NCBI RefSeq assembly: GCF_018381315.1
Contig: NZ_JAGZSD010000004.1
Span: forward strand, 62,001-126,000
From: Anaerostipes sp.
Lineage (GTDB): Bacteria > Bacillota > Clostridia > Lachnospirales > Lachnospiraceae
Direction: 5' to 3'
Length of the DNA: 64,000 nucleotides
Below the pieces are notes generated by a model. That model was not told the DNA's origin. It did not search any database and saw only the letters and a list, made by a program, of their open reading frames with translations. Position numbers and translations under genes: made by a program. Positions 35,503 through 42,784 of the stretch are shown here, one piece after another (the stretch's first letter is position 1; every line of letters begins with the position of its first letter).

Positions 35503-36619
35503 TCCCGGCCCCCTCTATTATTTCATAGACCCGGTCTTCCCGTGTGTGCATGACTACAGCTTTTCCCGGAAGCCAGTGAAGATATACATTGGTTCCTGCC
35601 GGAATGATCTCATCCTCCGGAGGATTTGTCATCCTGATCAGCTGGCTGCTTGGCAGTTCTATGATGGTTTTTATGATAGATCCCACAAAGATATGTTCCG
35701 TCACAGTTCCCCGCAGTGTAAATCCATCCACAGGCTCCATAGATACCTTCATGTTTTCCGGCCGCACACATACATAGACCATCTCATCATAATCAAATTC
35801 AGGGGCATAAAGCTCGACTTTCCCTGATTCCATCACAAGTGAGACTCTGTCTTCCTTTTTTTCTTCAATGTAGGCCTCAAATATATTGGACTCCCCGATG
35901 AAGTCCGCCACAAATTTAGTCTTGGGATGATCGTAAATCTCTACAGGAGTGCCCAGCTGCTCAATTCTGCCCTCATTCATGACTGCAATCCGGTCACTCA
36001 TAGTCAGTGCTTCTTCCTGATCATGGGTCACATAAATGAAAGTGATCTTCAGCTTCTTCTGCAGTTCCTTTAATTCAAACTGCATCTGTTTTCTGAGCTT
36101 TAAATCCAAAGCTCCCAGAGGCTCGTCCAAAAGCAGCACCTTGGGCCGGTTCACCAGGGCTCTGGCAATGGCAACCCTCTGTTTCTGTCCTCCGGACATC
36201 TGGGACGGCATCCTCTTCTCCATTCCCTGAAGCTGTACCAGCTCTATCATCTCGCTGACTCTTTTTTTGATCTCCGGCTTAGGCACTTTTTTTTCCACAA
36301 GCCCGAATGCCACATTATCAAAAACATTCATGTGAGGAAACAGTGCGTAACTCTGAAACACAGTATTGACATCCCGGTGATTGGGTGCCATTCCTGCCAC
36401 ATCCTGATCCTCTAAATAAATCTGTCCGCCGTCCGTCTCCTCAAATCCTCCGATCATCCGCAGTGTGGTCGTTTTTCCGCAGCCGGACGGACCCAGGAGC
36501 GTTAAGAACTCTCCCTGGGCCACATCCAGATTCAGATGATTTATGACAGATTTTCCTCCGTAAATTTTTTCTATATCTCTTAAGCGTACAATGACATTTT
36601 TCAACGAAGTTTCCACCAC
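35477..36619 (-). CDS. potA: Polyamine ABC transporter ATPase PotA
   Basis: A 380-aa ATPase. Walker A is GPSGCGKTT, the signature is MSGGQKQRVAIARAL, Walker B is VLLLDEPLGALD, and the switch is THDQEEAL. A C-terminal TOBE-type regulatory region follows from about residue 290. GTG start with AGAAGGGTG upstream. It begins only 4 bases after the PII-like gene. Confidence 0.95.
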   Translation of the reverse strand: MVETSLKNVIVRLRDIEKIYGGKSVINHLNLDVAQGEFLTLLGPSGCGKTTTLRMIGGFEETDGGQIYLEDQDVAGMAPNHRDVNTVFQSYALFPHMNVFDNVAFGLVEKKVPKPEIKKRVSEMIELVQLQGMEKRMPSQMSGGQKQRVAIARALVNRPKVLLLDEPLGALDLKLRKQMQFELKELQKKLKITFIYVTHDQEEALTMSDRIAVMNEGRIEQLGTPVEIYDHPKTKFVADFIGESNIFEAYIEEKKEDRVSLVMESGKVELYAPEFDYDEMVYVCVRPENMKVSMEPVDGFTLRGTVTEHIFVGSIIKTIIELPSSQLIRMTNPPEDEIIPAGTNVYLHWLPGKAVVMHTREDRVYEIIEGAGNENEKEEQ

Positions 36620-36623
36620 CCTT

Positions 36624-36971
36624 CTACAAAGTTTCAGCGCCCCGTTCTCCGGTGCGGATGCGCATCACATCATCCACCGGGGATATAAAGACTCTTCCGT
36701 CTCCCACCTGTCCGGTAGCCAGTTCTTCATGAATGGCTCCCAGCAGATCTTCTACATCTTCTTCCCATACGACCACCATCACTACCACTTTCGGCAGAAG
36801 GTTGATCTCAAAATTCATCTCCTCAAACTCAGGAATAAACCCTTCCTGATATCCGCATCCCATCGCCGTAAAAACAGTCATGCCCGAATAATCTTTCTTC
36901 TCAAGAATTTCTTTTAACTTTTCCAGCTTTTCTGGACGAATGATAATATCCAGACGTTTCATCGCTTTCAT
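36624..36971 (-). CDS. PII-like signalling protein inside the pot operon
   Basis: A 115-aa PII-family protein. The C-terminal signature TGQVGDGRVFISPV (86-99) and the nucleotide-binding RIRTGERG (104-111) are intact, as are a Q at 42 and LPK ending at 61. The T-loop is changed: the usual GFGRQKG reads GCGYQEG, and the Tyr modified in GlnB is Phe (about 54). Uridylylation at that site is therefore not possible. The gene sits 17 bases after potD and 4 bases before potA, so it probably modulates polyamine uptake rather than ammonium uptake. The start at 36971 has GGAGGG 6 bases upstream. Confidence 0.9.
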   Translation of the reverse strand: MKAMKRLDIIIRPEKLEKLKEILEKKDYSGMTVFTAMGCGYQEGFIPEFEEMNFEINLLPKVVVMVVVWEEDVEDLLGAIHEELATGQVGDGRVFISPVDDVMRIRTGERGAETL

Positions 36972-36988
36972 ATTTTTCCCTCCCACAC

Positions 36989-38068
36989 TTACTCAGTCTT
37001 CAATTTTGTATACAAATCGTCGTAAACGCTTGCCGCATCTTTGACATCATCAATATATTCTGCCCTTTTCAGCTCCTTCTGATCGACGTTTGCTCCCGGA
37101 TTTTTCAGATAATGATCATCCAGCAGCTTTTTGGTGCCATTATTAATGCACACACCATAGTATTCATCCAGAACCTTTTTATAGTTTTCCGGCCGTAAAA
37201 CGTAGTTGATAAACAGTCTGGCCTCTTTTGCATGCTTGGCTCCCTTAATGATAACAAAATTGTCCAGGCATTTCTGGGCAGCCTCTTTTGTATAAATTAC
37301 ATCCAAATCTTTATTTTCTTCAATGGCCATAGCCGCATCCATGCTATAGACAAGCCCGACTGCCACATCATTGGAAATCAGCACACTTTTTGGTGCATCT
37401 GCATCATAAACCTTGACATTTTCAGCAAGCTTTTTAAGCCACGGCAGCGTACTCATGATCTCATTCTTATTAGTAGTGCTGGAGCTGTAGCCCTTCACCT
37501 TCAGTGCCATTGCAGCGATTTCCCTGATATCATCCACCAGGACAATATTGTTCTTCAGTTTTGGATTGGTCAGATCATTGAAGCTTTTGATATCCACACC
37601 CAGCTCTTTTAACTTCTTTTTATTTCCGCAAAGAACTGTAAAGGATGTCATATAAGGGATTGTATATTTATTATCCTTGTCAAACGGCTGGTTTAAGGTG
37701 CTTTTGTCCAGGTATTTAATATTTTCGATCTCATCCTTCCTGATCGGCTCAATTAAATCCTGTTCTTTCATAGCATCAATCACATAATTGCTGGCAATCG
37801 TCATATCATACTGCCCGGTGCCCCCTGCAGTGAGCTTCGCGAGCATTTCCTCATTGGATGTAAAAGTAGATTCCACCACTTTGATTCCATATTCCTTTTC
37901 AAATCCATCCATCACACTCTGGGGAATATATTCAGTCCAATTATAAACATAGAGTTTCTTTGCATATCCGTCCTTTGTTTTTTCTTCTTCCTTCCCGCCG
38001 CATCCGGCCAGCAAAGATACGGTAAGTGCCATTAAAAGCAGCAGGACTGTCACATTTCTTTTTCTCAT
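36989..38068 (-). CDS. potD: Polyamine-binding lipoprotein PotD
   Basis: A 359-aa solute-binding protein. A lipoprotein signal peptide ends with the lipobox LLAGC. The mature part opens with KKLYVYNWTEYIPQSV, typical of spermidine/putrescine-binding proteins, and keeps YTIPYMTSF. It is the first gene of the operon; in many Firmicutes potD comes last, so the order is inverted here. Confidence 0.95.
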   Translation of the reverse strand: MRKRNVTVLLLLMALTVSLLAGCGGKEEEKTKDGYAKKLYVYNWTEYIPQSVMDGFEKEYGIKVVESTFTSNEEMLAKLTAGGTGQYDMTIASNYVIDAMKEQDLIEPIRKDEIENIKYLDKSTLNQPFDKDNKYTIPYMTSFTVLCGNKKKLKELGVDIKSFNDLTNPKLKNNIVLVDDIREIAAMALKVKGYSSSTTNKNEIMSTLPWLKKLAENVKVYDADAPKSVLISNDVAVGLVYSMDAAMAIEENKDLDVIYTKEAAQKCLDNFVIIKGAKHAKEARLFINYVLRPENYKKVLDEYYGVCINNGTKKLLDDHYLKNPGANVDQKELKRAEYIDDVKDAASVYDDLYTKLKTE

Positions 38069-38101
38069 ATCACTTCTCCTTTAAAATCTGCCATATTTAA
38101 A

Positions 38102-38128
38102 ATGCCGTCAGCTTACACTGACGACATT
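38102..38128 (-). terminator. Terminator of the secreted metallo-hydrolase gene
   Basis: ATGTCGTCAG and CTGACGGCAT form a stem with a 6-base loop, followed by TTTT on the minus strand. It separates the upstream gene from potD. Confidence 0.7.
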
Positions 38129-38172
38129 CACTCTTCCTATCCTATTATCTACTATCTTTTTTCATTTGTCTA

Positions 38173-39888
38173 TTATTTTTTTATATAAAATCCGTTGGTC
38201 TTCCTTGTCGTAGTATTGCCGGATTTGTCAGTAAATTTCACATAGACACGAACCCATTTTTTCTTTTTTTTGTAGGTTACGCTGTTTCCTGTCTTCCATT
38301 TATATTTCGTATGCTTCTTTCCCTTTGGCACAATTTTATACTGAACTTTGGACTTGCCGCTGGTTCCGTAAGAGGCAGAAAAAGTAAGCTTGATGGATTT
38401 TTTATACTTTTTGTTGTAACGGTTCTTTGCCGAAGTCTTATAAGTTTTAATCCCGGACTTGCTGCCCTTAATCTTTGCACCGGACGGAGCAGAGGTATCC
38501 ACCGTAAATCCCGGAAGTTTGATCACAGTAGAACCGAGCCACGTATTGTATTTGACATAAATTCTTCCTACAGATCCATTTTTCACCGCTGCAGAACTGC
38601 CTGTCCGGTAAGGAACTGTCCGGTTATCCTGCCCCTTCTTTACAAATTTGTATTGTACACTCTTTACTTTTGTAAACGGCTGCGGCACTCCGGAAAACTT
38701 CACTGTTATATTTTTCTTTTCATACAGTTTATAGCTGTTGGCTGCACTGTAGGCAGTCGGAACCAGTTTGTTCTTTCCATTGGAAGATACACTGATACTT
38801 TTCATTGTCGGAGATGATTTTTTGGCTGGATTATAATCACCCTCGTAGCTGGGGACGTTATTTCCTTTTTCTGTACTGACTGATAAACTGGCTCCGTCAG
38901 AACTTACAACAATAGTACCTCTGTTGCTGGTCAGATAGACATCGGAGCCAGCCAATTCTTTTAGTACTCTCGGAAGAGGCGACTCATTATCATTGTCATA
39001 GCCGTTGCTGACCACGGAAATTGATGCATTTGCTTTATCAAACAAATACTTATGGTCAGATGGATAGTTCGTTCCAATTTTATTTTCTTCTAATACATCC
39101 TGCATCCCATGATGCGGAACCTTCAAAACCTGGGCTGACAGATTATATCCTTTTTTCACAATTGCATCTATGGTCTGTCTTTGCGCATCACCAGTCATAA
39201 GAAATGTATTGCTTCCATTGGTGATCCTACATACAATAGAGCGCTTATTAATCTCCCGTATATCCAGATTTACTTTTCTTCCAAATTGGTATGAAGCTTC
39301 ATCTGCCGGACCATAAAACTGCATGCGGGCATTTCCAACATTTACTGTACTTCCCATGGCGGGAACTTCATAGAAATTTTCTCCCTTATTATTTCTCTCA
39401 GCGTAAGCATCAATCGCCTCTAAAGTGTCCTCATAAAATGCTTTGCTGAATTCTTTGTCGTCTCCGTTCGCACCGGCATATTTTAATTCCCTATTGTTTC
39501 CGTATATTTTTTCAACATCAATATCATCATCCTGAAGTATCCGTATCAGTCCACCAATATGATCTCGGTGCGGATGAGTCAAAAGGATAAACTTGAGCTT
39601 AGTAACCCCTTTCTTTTTGAGATAATTGTATGCCCAGTCTTCTGTTTCAATCTTTTCTCCTTTTGTTGTAGTATAATAGTCAGCTCCGGTATCAATCATG
39701 GCATATTCTGCACTGCTGCCTTCTCCATACTGAAGGAGAGCTCCGTCTCCGGCTCCTACATTAATATAATGAATCTGAAATTTCTCAGCCGCCTGAACCT
39801 GCCTTTTTGTAATACTCCCCGCTGCAGCAGATACAGCAAGTACCGCCATCAGCAGACAGCTGATCCACTTTTTGATTCCCGCTTTCAT
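38173..39888 (-). CDS. Secreted metallo-beta-lactamase-fold protein (ComEC-like catalytic domain)
   Basis: A 571-aa exoprotein. A signal peptide (WISCLLMAVLAVSAAAG) precedes a metallo-beta-lactamase domain like the C-terminal part of ComEC: HYINVGAGDGALLQ, HPHRDHIGG with the metal His/Asp, MTGDA and KVPHHG. The C-terminal ~230 residues are Lys/Tyr-rich Ig-like repeats (KSVQYKFVKKG and KVQYKIVPKG are equivalent positions in two repeats). It acts outside the cell, perhaps on nucleic acid or phosphoesters; the substrate is unknown. The start at 39888 follows AAAGAGGTTGTTT. Confidence 0.88.
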   Translation of the reverse strand: MKAGIKKWISCLLMAVLAVSAAAGSITKRQVQAAEKFQIHYINVGAGDGALLQYGEGSSAEYAMIDTGADYYTTTKGEKIETEDWAYNYLKKKGVTKLKFILLTHPHRDHIGGLIRILQDDDIDVEKIYGNNRELKYAGANGDDKEFSKAFYEDTLEAIDAYAERNNKGENFYEVPAMGSTVNVGNARMQFYGPADEASYQFGRKVNLDIREINKRSIVCRITNGSNTFLMTGDAQRQTIDAIVKKGYNLSAQVLKVPHHGMQDVLEENKIGTNYPSDHKYLFDKANASISVVSNGYDNDNESPLPRVLKELAGSDVYLTSNRGTIVVSSDGASLSVSTEKGNNVPSYEGDYNPAKKSSPTMKSISVSSNGKNKLVPTAYSAANSYKLYEKKNITVKFSGVPQPFTKVKSVQYKFVKKGQDNRTVPYRTGSSAAVKNGSVGRIYVKYNTWLGSTVIKLPGFTVDTSAPSGAKIKGSKSGIKTYKTSAKNRYNKKYKKSIKLTFSASYGTSGKSKVQYKIVPKGKKHTKYKWKTGNSVTYKKKKKWVRVYVKFTDKSGNTTTRKTNGFYIKK

Positions 39889-40019
39889 AAACAACCTCTT
39901 TCTTTCTGCGTTCTCTAGTTTTCTGTTCCAGTATATTGTCAGTATTTTTCTTTTTCCGATTATAAACATAACATATTTTTAATAAATATTCAATATTTTG
40001 TCATATCTTTGTAACAAAT

Positions 40020-40052
40020 AAATCTCTCCGGTAAAAATCCGGAGAGATTTAT
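40020..40052 (-). terminator. Terminator at the end of the HAD gene run
   Basis: A 12-bp perfect stem (AAATCTCTCCGG with CCGGAGAGATTT) and a short loop of about six bases, followed by an AT-rich tail on the minus strand. Confidence 0.85.
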
Positions 40053-40068
40053 TTTCTAAGTCTTCTGC

Positions 40069-40716
40069 TTAAAAGCTCCTACATAATTCCAGCGTAATAT
40101 CTTTCATCGATGTCACAATATGATCCGCCGGCTTTAACTCCTGATTGGCAACAGCCAGATTCCGGAATCCGATCACGCTCATTCCGGCCTTTTTGGCTGC
40201 CGTGACTCCGTTGTTGGAATCCTCTATAACAAGACATTGCTCCGGCTCTGTCCCCAGCAGCCCTGCAGCCCTTAAAAACACATCCGGAGCCGGTTTGGGA
40301 TGTTCACATTCCTTTCCGCTGACCAGTGCCCGGAAGTATTGACGGATTCCGAAATAGTCCATCACCTGCTCAATATCCTGTTTGGAGGAAGAAGAAGCAA
40401 CTGCCAGAGGAATCCCGCCTCTGTGAATTTCCCGGATCAGTTCGAGTGTACCCTCAATGGCCTCGTAACCTTCCTCCCTGATCCTCTGTTTTCGGATCTC
40501 CTCTGCACCCTTTACACATTCCTCCACAGGAATCTCAAGGCCCAGCATCTCTGTTGTGGTCTTCCACATATATTCCGATGCACCTCCGAAAAACTGCTCA
40601 AAATATTCTTTTGTAATGCTTTTGCCATACCTGGAAAGAAATTTGTTGGCCACAATATAAAAACCAGGTTCTGTGTCAACAATAACCCCATCCATGTCAA
40701 AAATAACTGCTTCCAC
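40069..40716 (-). CDS. HAD-superfamily phosphatase, beta-phosphoglucomutase-like (A)
   Basis: A 215-aa HAD subfamily IA enzyme. FDMDGVIVDTEPGF carries the nucleophile Asp and the +2 Asp, VASSSSKQ the second motif, and VIEDSNNGVTAAKKAGM the acidic motif. It is a sugar-phosphate phosphatase or mutase by family. The GTG start has GGAGAAAAAGA upstream. It is a diverged paralogue of the neighbouring gene at 40735. Confidence 0.9.
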   Translation of the reverse strand: MEAVIFDMDGVIVDTEPGFYIVANKFLSRYGKSITKEYFEQFFGGASEYMWKTTTEMLGLEIPVEECVKGAEEIRKQRIREEGYEAIEGTLELIREIHRGGIPLAVASSSSKQDIEQVMDYFGIRQYFRALVSGKECEHPKPAPDVFLRAAGLLGTEPEQCLVIEDSNNGVTAAKKAGMSVIGFRNLAVANQELKPADHIVTSMKDITLELCRSF

Positions 40717-40734
40717 TCTTTTTCTCCATATAAT

Positions 40735-41394
40735 CTATTTGGTGAATAAACTTTCCAGCGTCTTTAAATCAGCTTCTTCTAAAGAATGCACAACCTTGTG
40801 GGCTTTCTCATGGGACGGGCTTCCATATTCTGGATTGCTGAACCCAAGAACCTTCATTCCTGCCCTGGTTCCAGCCAGCACACCGTTGGCAGAATCCTCC
40901 ACCACTGCGCAGTGTTCAGGCTCAACGCCCAGCTTTTGGGCTGCTGTAAGAAAGATTTCCGGATCAGGTTTTGAATTTTCACAGTCTTCCCCTGTCACCA
41001 ATTCATGGAAGAAATCAGAAACACCTAAATCCTCGGTGATCCTTTTAATATGATCCATAGGAGAGGAAGATGCAACTGCCATCGGAATTCCCGCCTCATG
41101 GATCTCACGGATCAATTCTATTGTCCCTTTAATCGGCGTAAATCCTTCCTCCCGGACCACTTCTTCATAAATCTCAAAAAAGCGCTCATTACAGTAATCA
41201 ACCGTGGTATCCAGTTCCAGGTACTCAATCGTATCGGTAAACAGCTTTTCCATCGTTGTTCCAAAATAGCGTGCATTGTACTCCTCATCCACATAGGCGT
41301 CAAATTCATCCAGCAGCCTCAGCAAAGATGTATAGTACCCCGGCTCAGAATCTACAATAACTCCATCCATATCAAAAATAACTGCTTTTAACAT
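40735..41394 (-). CDS. HAD-superfamily phosphatase, beta-phosphoglucomutase-like (B)
   Basis: A 219-aa HAD IA enzyme with FDMDGVIVDSEPGYY, VASSSPMDH and VVEDSANGVLAGTRAGM. It is similar to gene A over its whole length, so the two arose by tandem duplication followed by divergence. Its ATG overlaps the stop of the upstream Cof-type gene by 7 bases. Confidence 0.9.
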   Translation of the reverse strand: MLKAVIFDMDGVIVDSEPGYYTSLLRLLDEFDAYVDEEYNARYFGTTMEKLFTDTIEYLELDTTVDYCNERFFEIYEEVVREEGFTPIKGTIELIREIHEAGIPMAVASSSPMDHIKRITEDLGVSDFFHELVTGEDCENSKPDPEIFLTAAQKLGVEPEHCAVVEDSANGVLAGTRAGMKVLGFSNPEYGSPSHEKAHKVVHSLEEADLKTLESLFTK

Positions 41395-42182
41395 AATTCC
41401 CCCTTTAATACTGCTTTTAATACCTTCAATACTCCGTCTTCTTTATTTGAAGCTGTCACAAAATTTGCAGCCTCCTTTACTTCATCCCTGGCATTGGCAA
41501 CTGCGAAGCTGTGCGCCGCCCGCTTAAGCATCTCTATATCATTAATGTTATCACCAAACGCCAGCGTCTCATCTGCAGAAATATTATAATGCTCCTGAAA
41601 ACGTTTCAGGGAACTTCCTTTATTCACTCCAAGATTCATGCAGTCTACCCATTTTTCACCTGCACTGGCAACATAAATTCTGCCGCCCCATTTATCATAA
41701 AACTCTTTTCCGACCGCATCTTCCGCATTCTGATTATGGAATACGGAAACCTTACATACTCCGGCCTCCACTTTAAATAAGTCCTCTACCATCACTGCGT
41801 TATAGCCATAATCGTCCTTCATATGGCGGTAAAGCATCTCCGAATCAAAATAGCTGGTCTCCCCGTCATTAAGAGCGCAGGTACATCCCGGAATCTCCAT
41901 GGCATCTTCCATTATGCTCTTCACAATAAAAGGGTCCATCACATCTACATGCTTATATTCTTTTGATGTGATGCAAGAACCATTTTCAGACAAGAAAATA
42001 ATATCATCTTTAATTGGTTCAAAAAAACGCTCAATGCTTTTTCTCTGACGTCCGCTGGCGGCCACAAAGAGCACTCCCCGCTTCCTGAATTCCCGGATCA
42101 CATCAAAGTATTCCGGATTCAGGTTCATAGCCGCTTCTTCCACCAAGGTTCCGTCAATATCAGTTGCAATTAGTCTAATCAT
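41388..42182 (-). CDS. Cof-type HAD-IIB phosphatase
   Basis: A 264-aa HAD IIB hydrolase. ATDIDGTLVEE is the nucleophile motif, AASGRQ the second, and FGDNINDIEML the acidic motif; a C2 cap lies between. Such enzymes dephosphorylate sugar phosphates. With the next two HAD genes it could drain phosphorylated intermediates from the upstream PTS pathway. The start at 42182 follows AAAGGATGCCC. Confidence 0.92.
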   Translation of the reverse strand: MIRLIATDIDGTLVEEAAMNLNPEYFDVIREFRKRGVLFVAASGRQRKSIERFFEPIKDDIIFLSENGSCITSKEYKHVDVMDPFIVKSIMEDAMEIPGCTCALNDGETSYFDSEMLYRHMKDDYGYNAVMVEDLFKVEAGVCKVSVFHNQNAEDAVGKEFYDKWGGRIYVASAGEKWVDCMNLGVNKGSSLKRFQEHYNISADETLAFGDNINDIEMLKRAAHSFAVANARDEVKEAANFVTASNKEDGVLKVLKAVLKGELC

Positions 42183-42251
42183 GGGCATCCTTTCTATGAA
42201 CATTTGTTGTCGCTGTAACGGTATCTTTTACAAATATCTGCAAAAATATAA

Positions 42252-42290
42252 AGGTCCTGATACCATAGCTAATGCTATCATATCAAGACC
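42252..42290 (-). terminator. Terminator between the PTS operon and the HAD genes
   Basis: A near-perfect stem of about 17 bp (GGTCTTGATATGATAGC with GCTATGGTATCAGGACC, G-U and minor mismatches) followed by TTTATATTTTT on the minus strand. Some read-through may link the HAD genes to the PTS operon. Confidence 0.75.
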
Positions 42291-42334
42291 CTAAATTCAA
42301 TCATCACCAATGATTAATATTGCCTGATTCCTGA

Positions 42335-42784
42335 TTATAAACTGCAGAACATTTGGTATACCCGTTCTTTGTCCCGGCACCGGACCAGACGTTCCACCTG
42401 CTTTCTGTCACTGAAAATGTTCGCGCAGTGCATCAATATTTCCATGTGTTCATCTCCCACAGCCGCAAGCCCCATAACTACCTTGACTTGATTTCCATGC
42501 CAGTCTATTCCGTCGGGATAGATCAAAACAGAGATCCCAGTTTTTAAGATCTGATCCCTGACCCTCTTCTCACCATGAGCAATTGCCAGCATATTCCCCA
42601 GATAAACAGAAAAATTCTGATCCCTCGAAAGCATTCCTTCAATATAACCGCTTTTAATATAACCGCTTTTCAGCAAAAGACTGCCCGCATTGATAATGGC
42701 TTCTTCCGGGGTGGCTGCTTTACAGTCCAAAACGATATTTTCCTTCATCAGTACAGGTTTTTCTTCTCTATCTTTGTATGTCAT
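42335..42784 (-). CDS. PTS EIIA component (fructose/mannitol type)
   Basis: A 149-aa EIIA of the fructose-mannitol family; the phosphoaccepting His is in MLAIAHGEK. It passes phosphate from HPr to the EIIB domain of the EIICB at 47167. It overlaps the regulator's stop codon by one base (TAATG). It carries a perfect 15-base tandem duplication at 42641-42670 that adds a second KSGYI in frame. Confidence 0.93.
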   Translation of the reverse strand: MTYKDREEKPVLMKENIVLDCKAATPEEAIINAGSLLLKSGYIKSGYIEGMLSRDQNFSVYLGNMLAIAHGEKRVRDQILKTGISVLIYPDGIDWHGNQVKVVMGLAAVGDEHMEILMHCANIFSDRKQVERLVRCRDKERVYQMFCSL

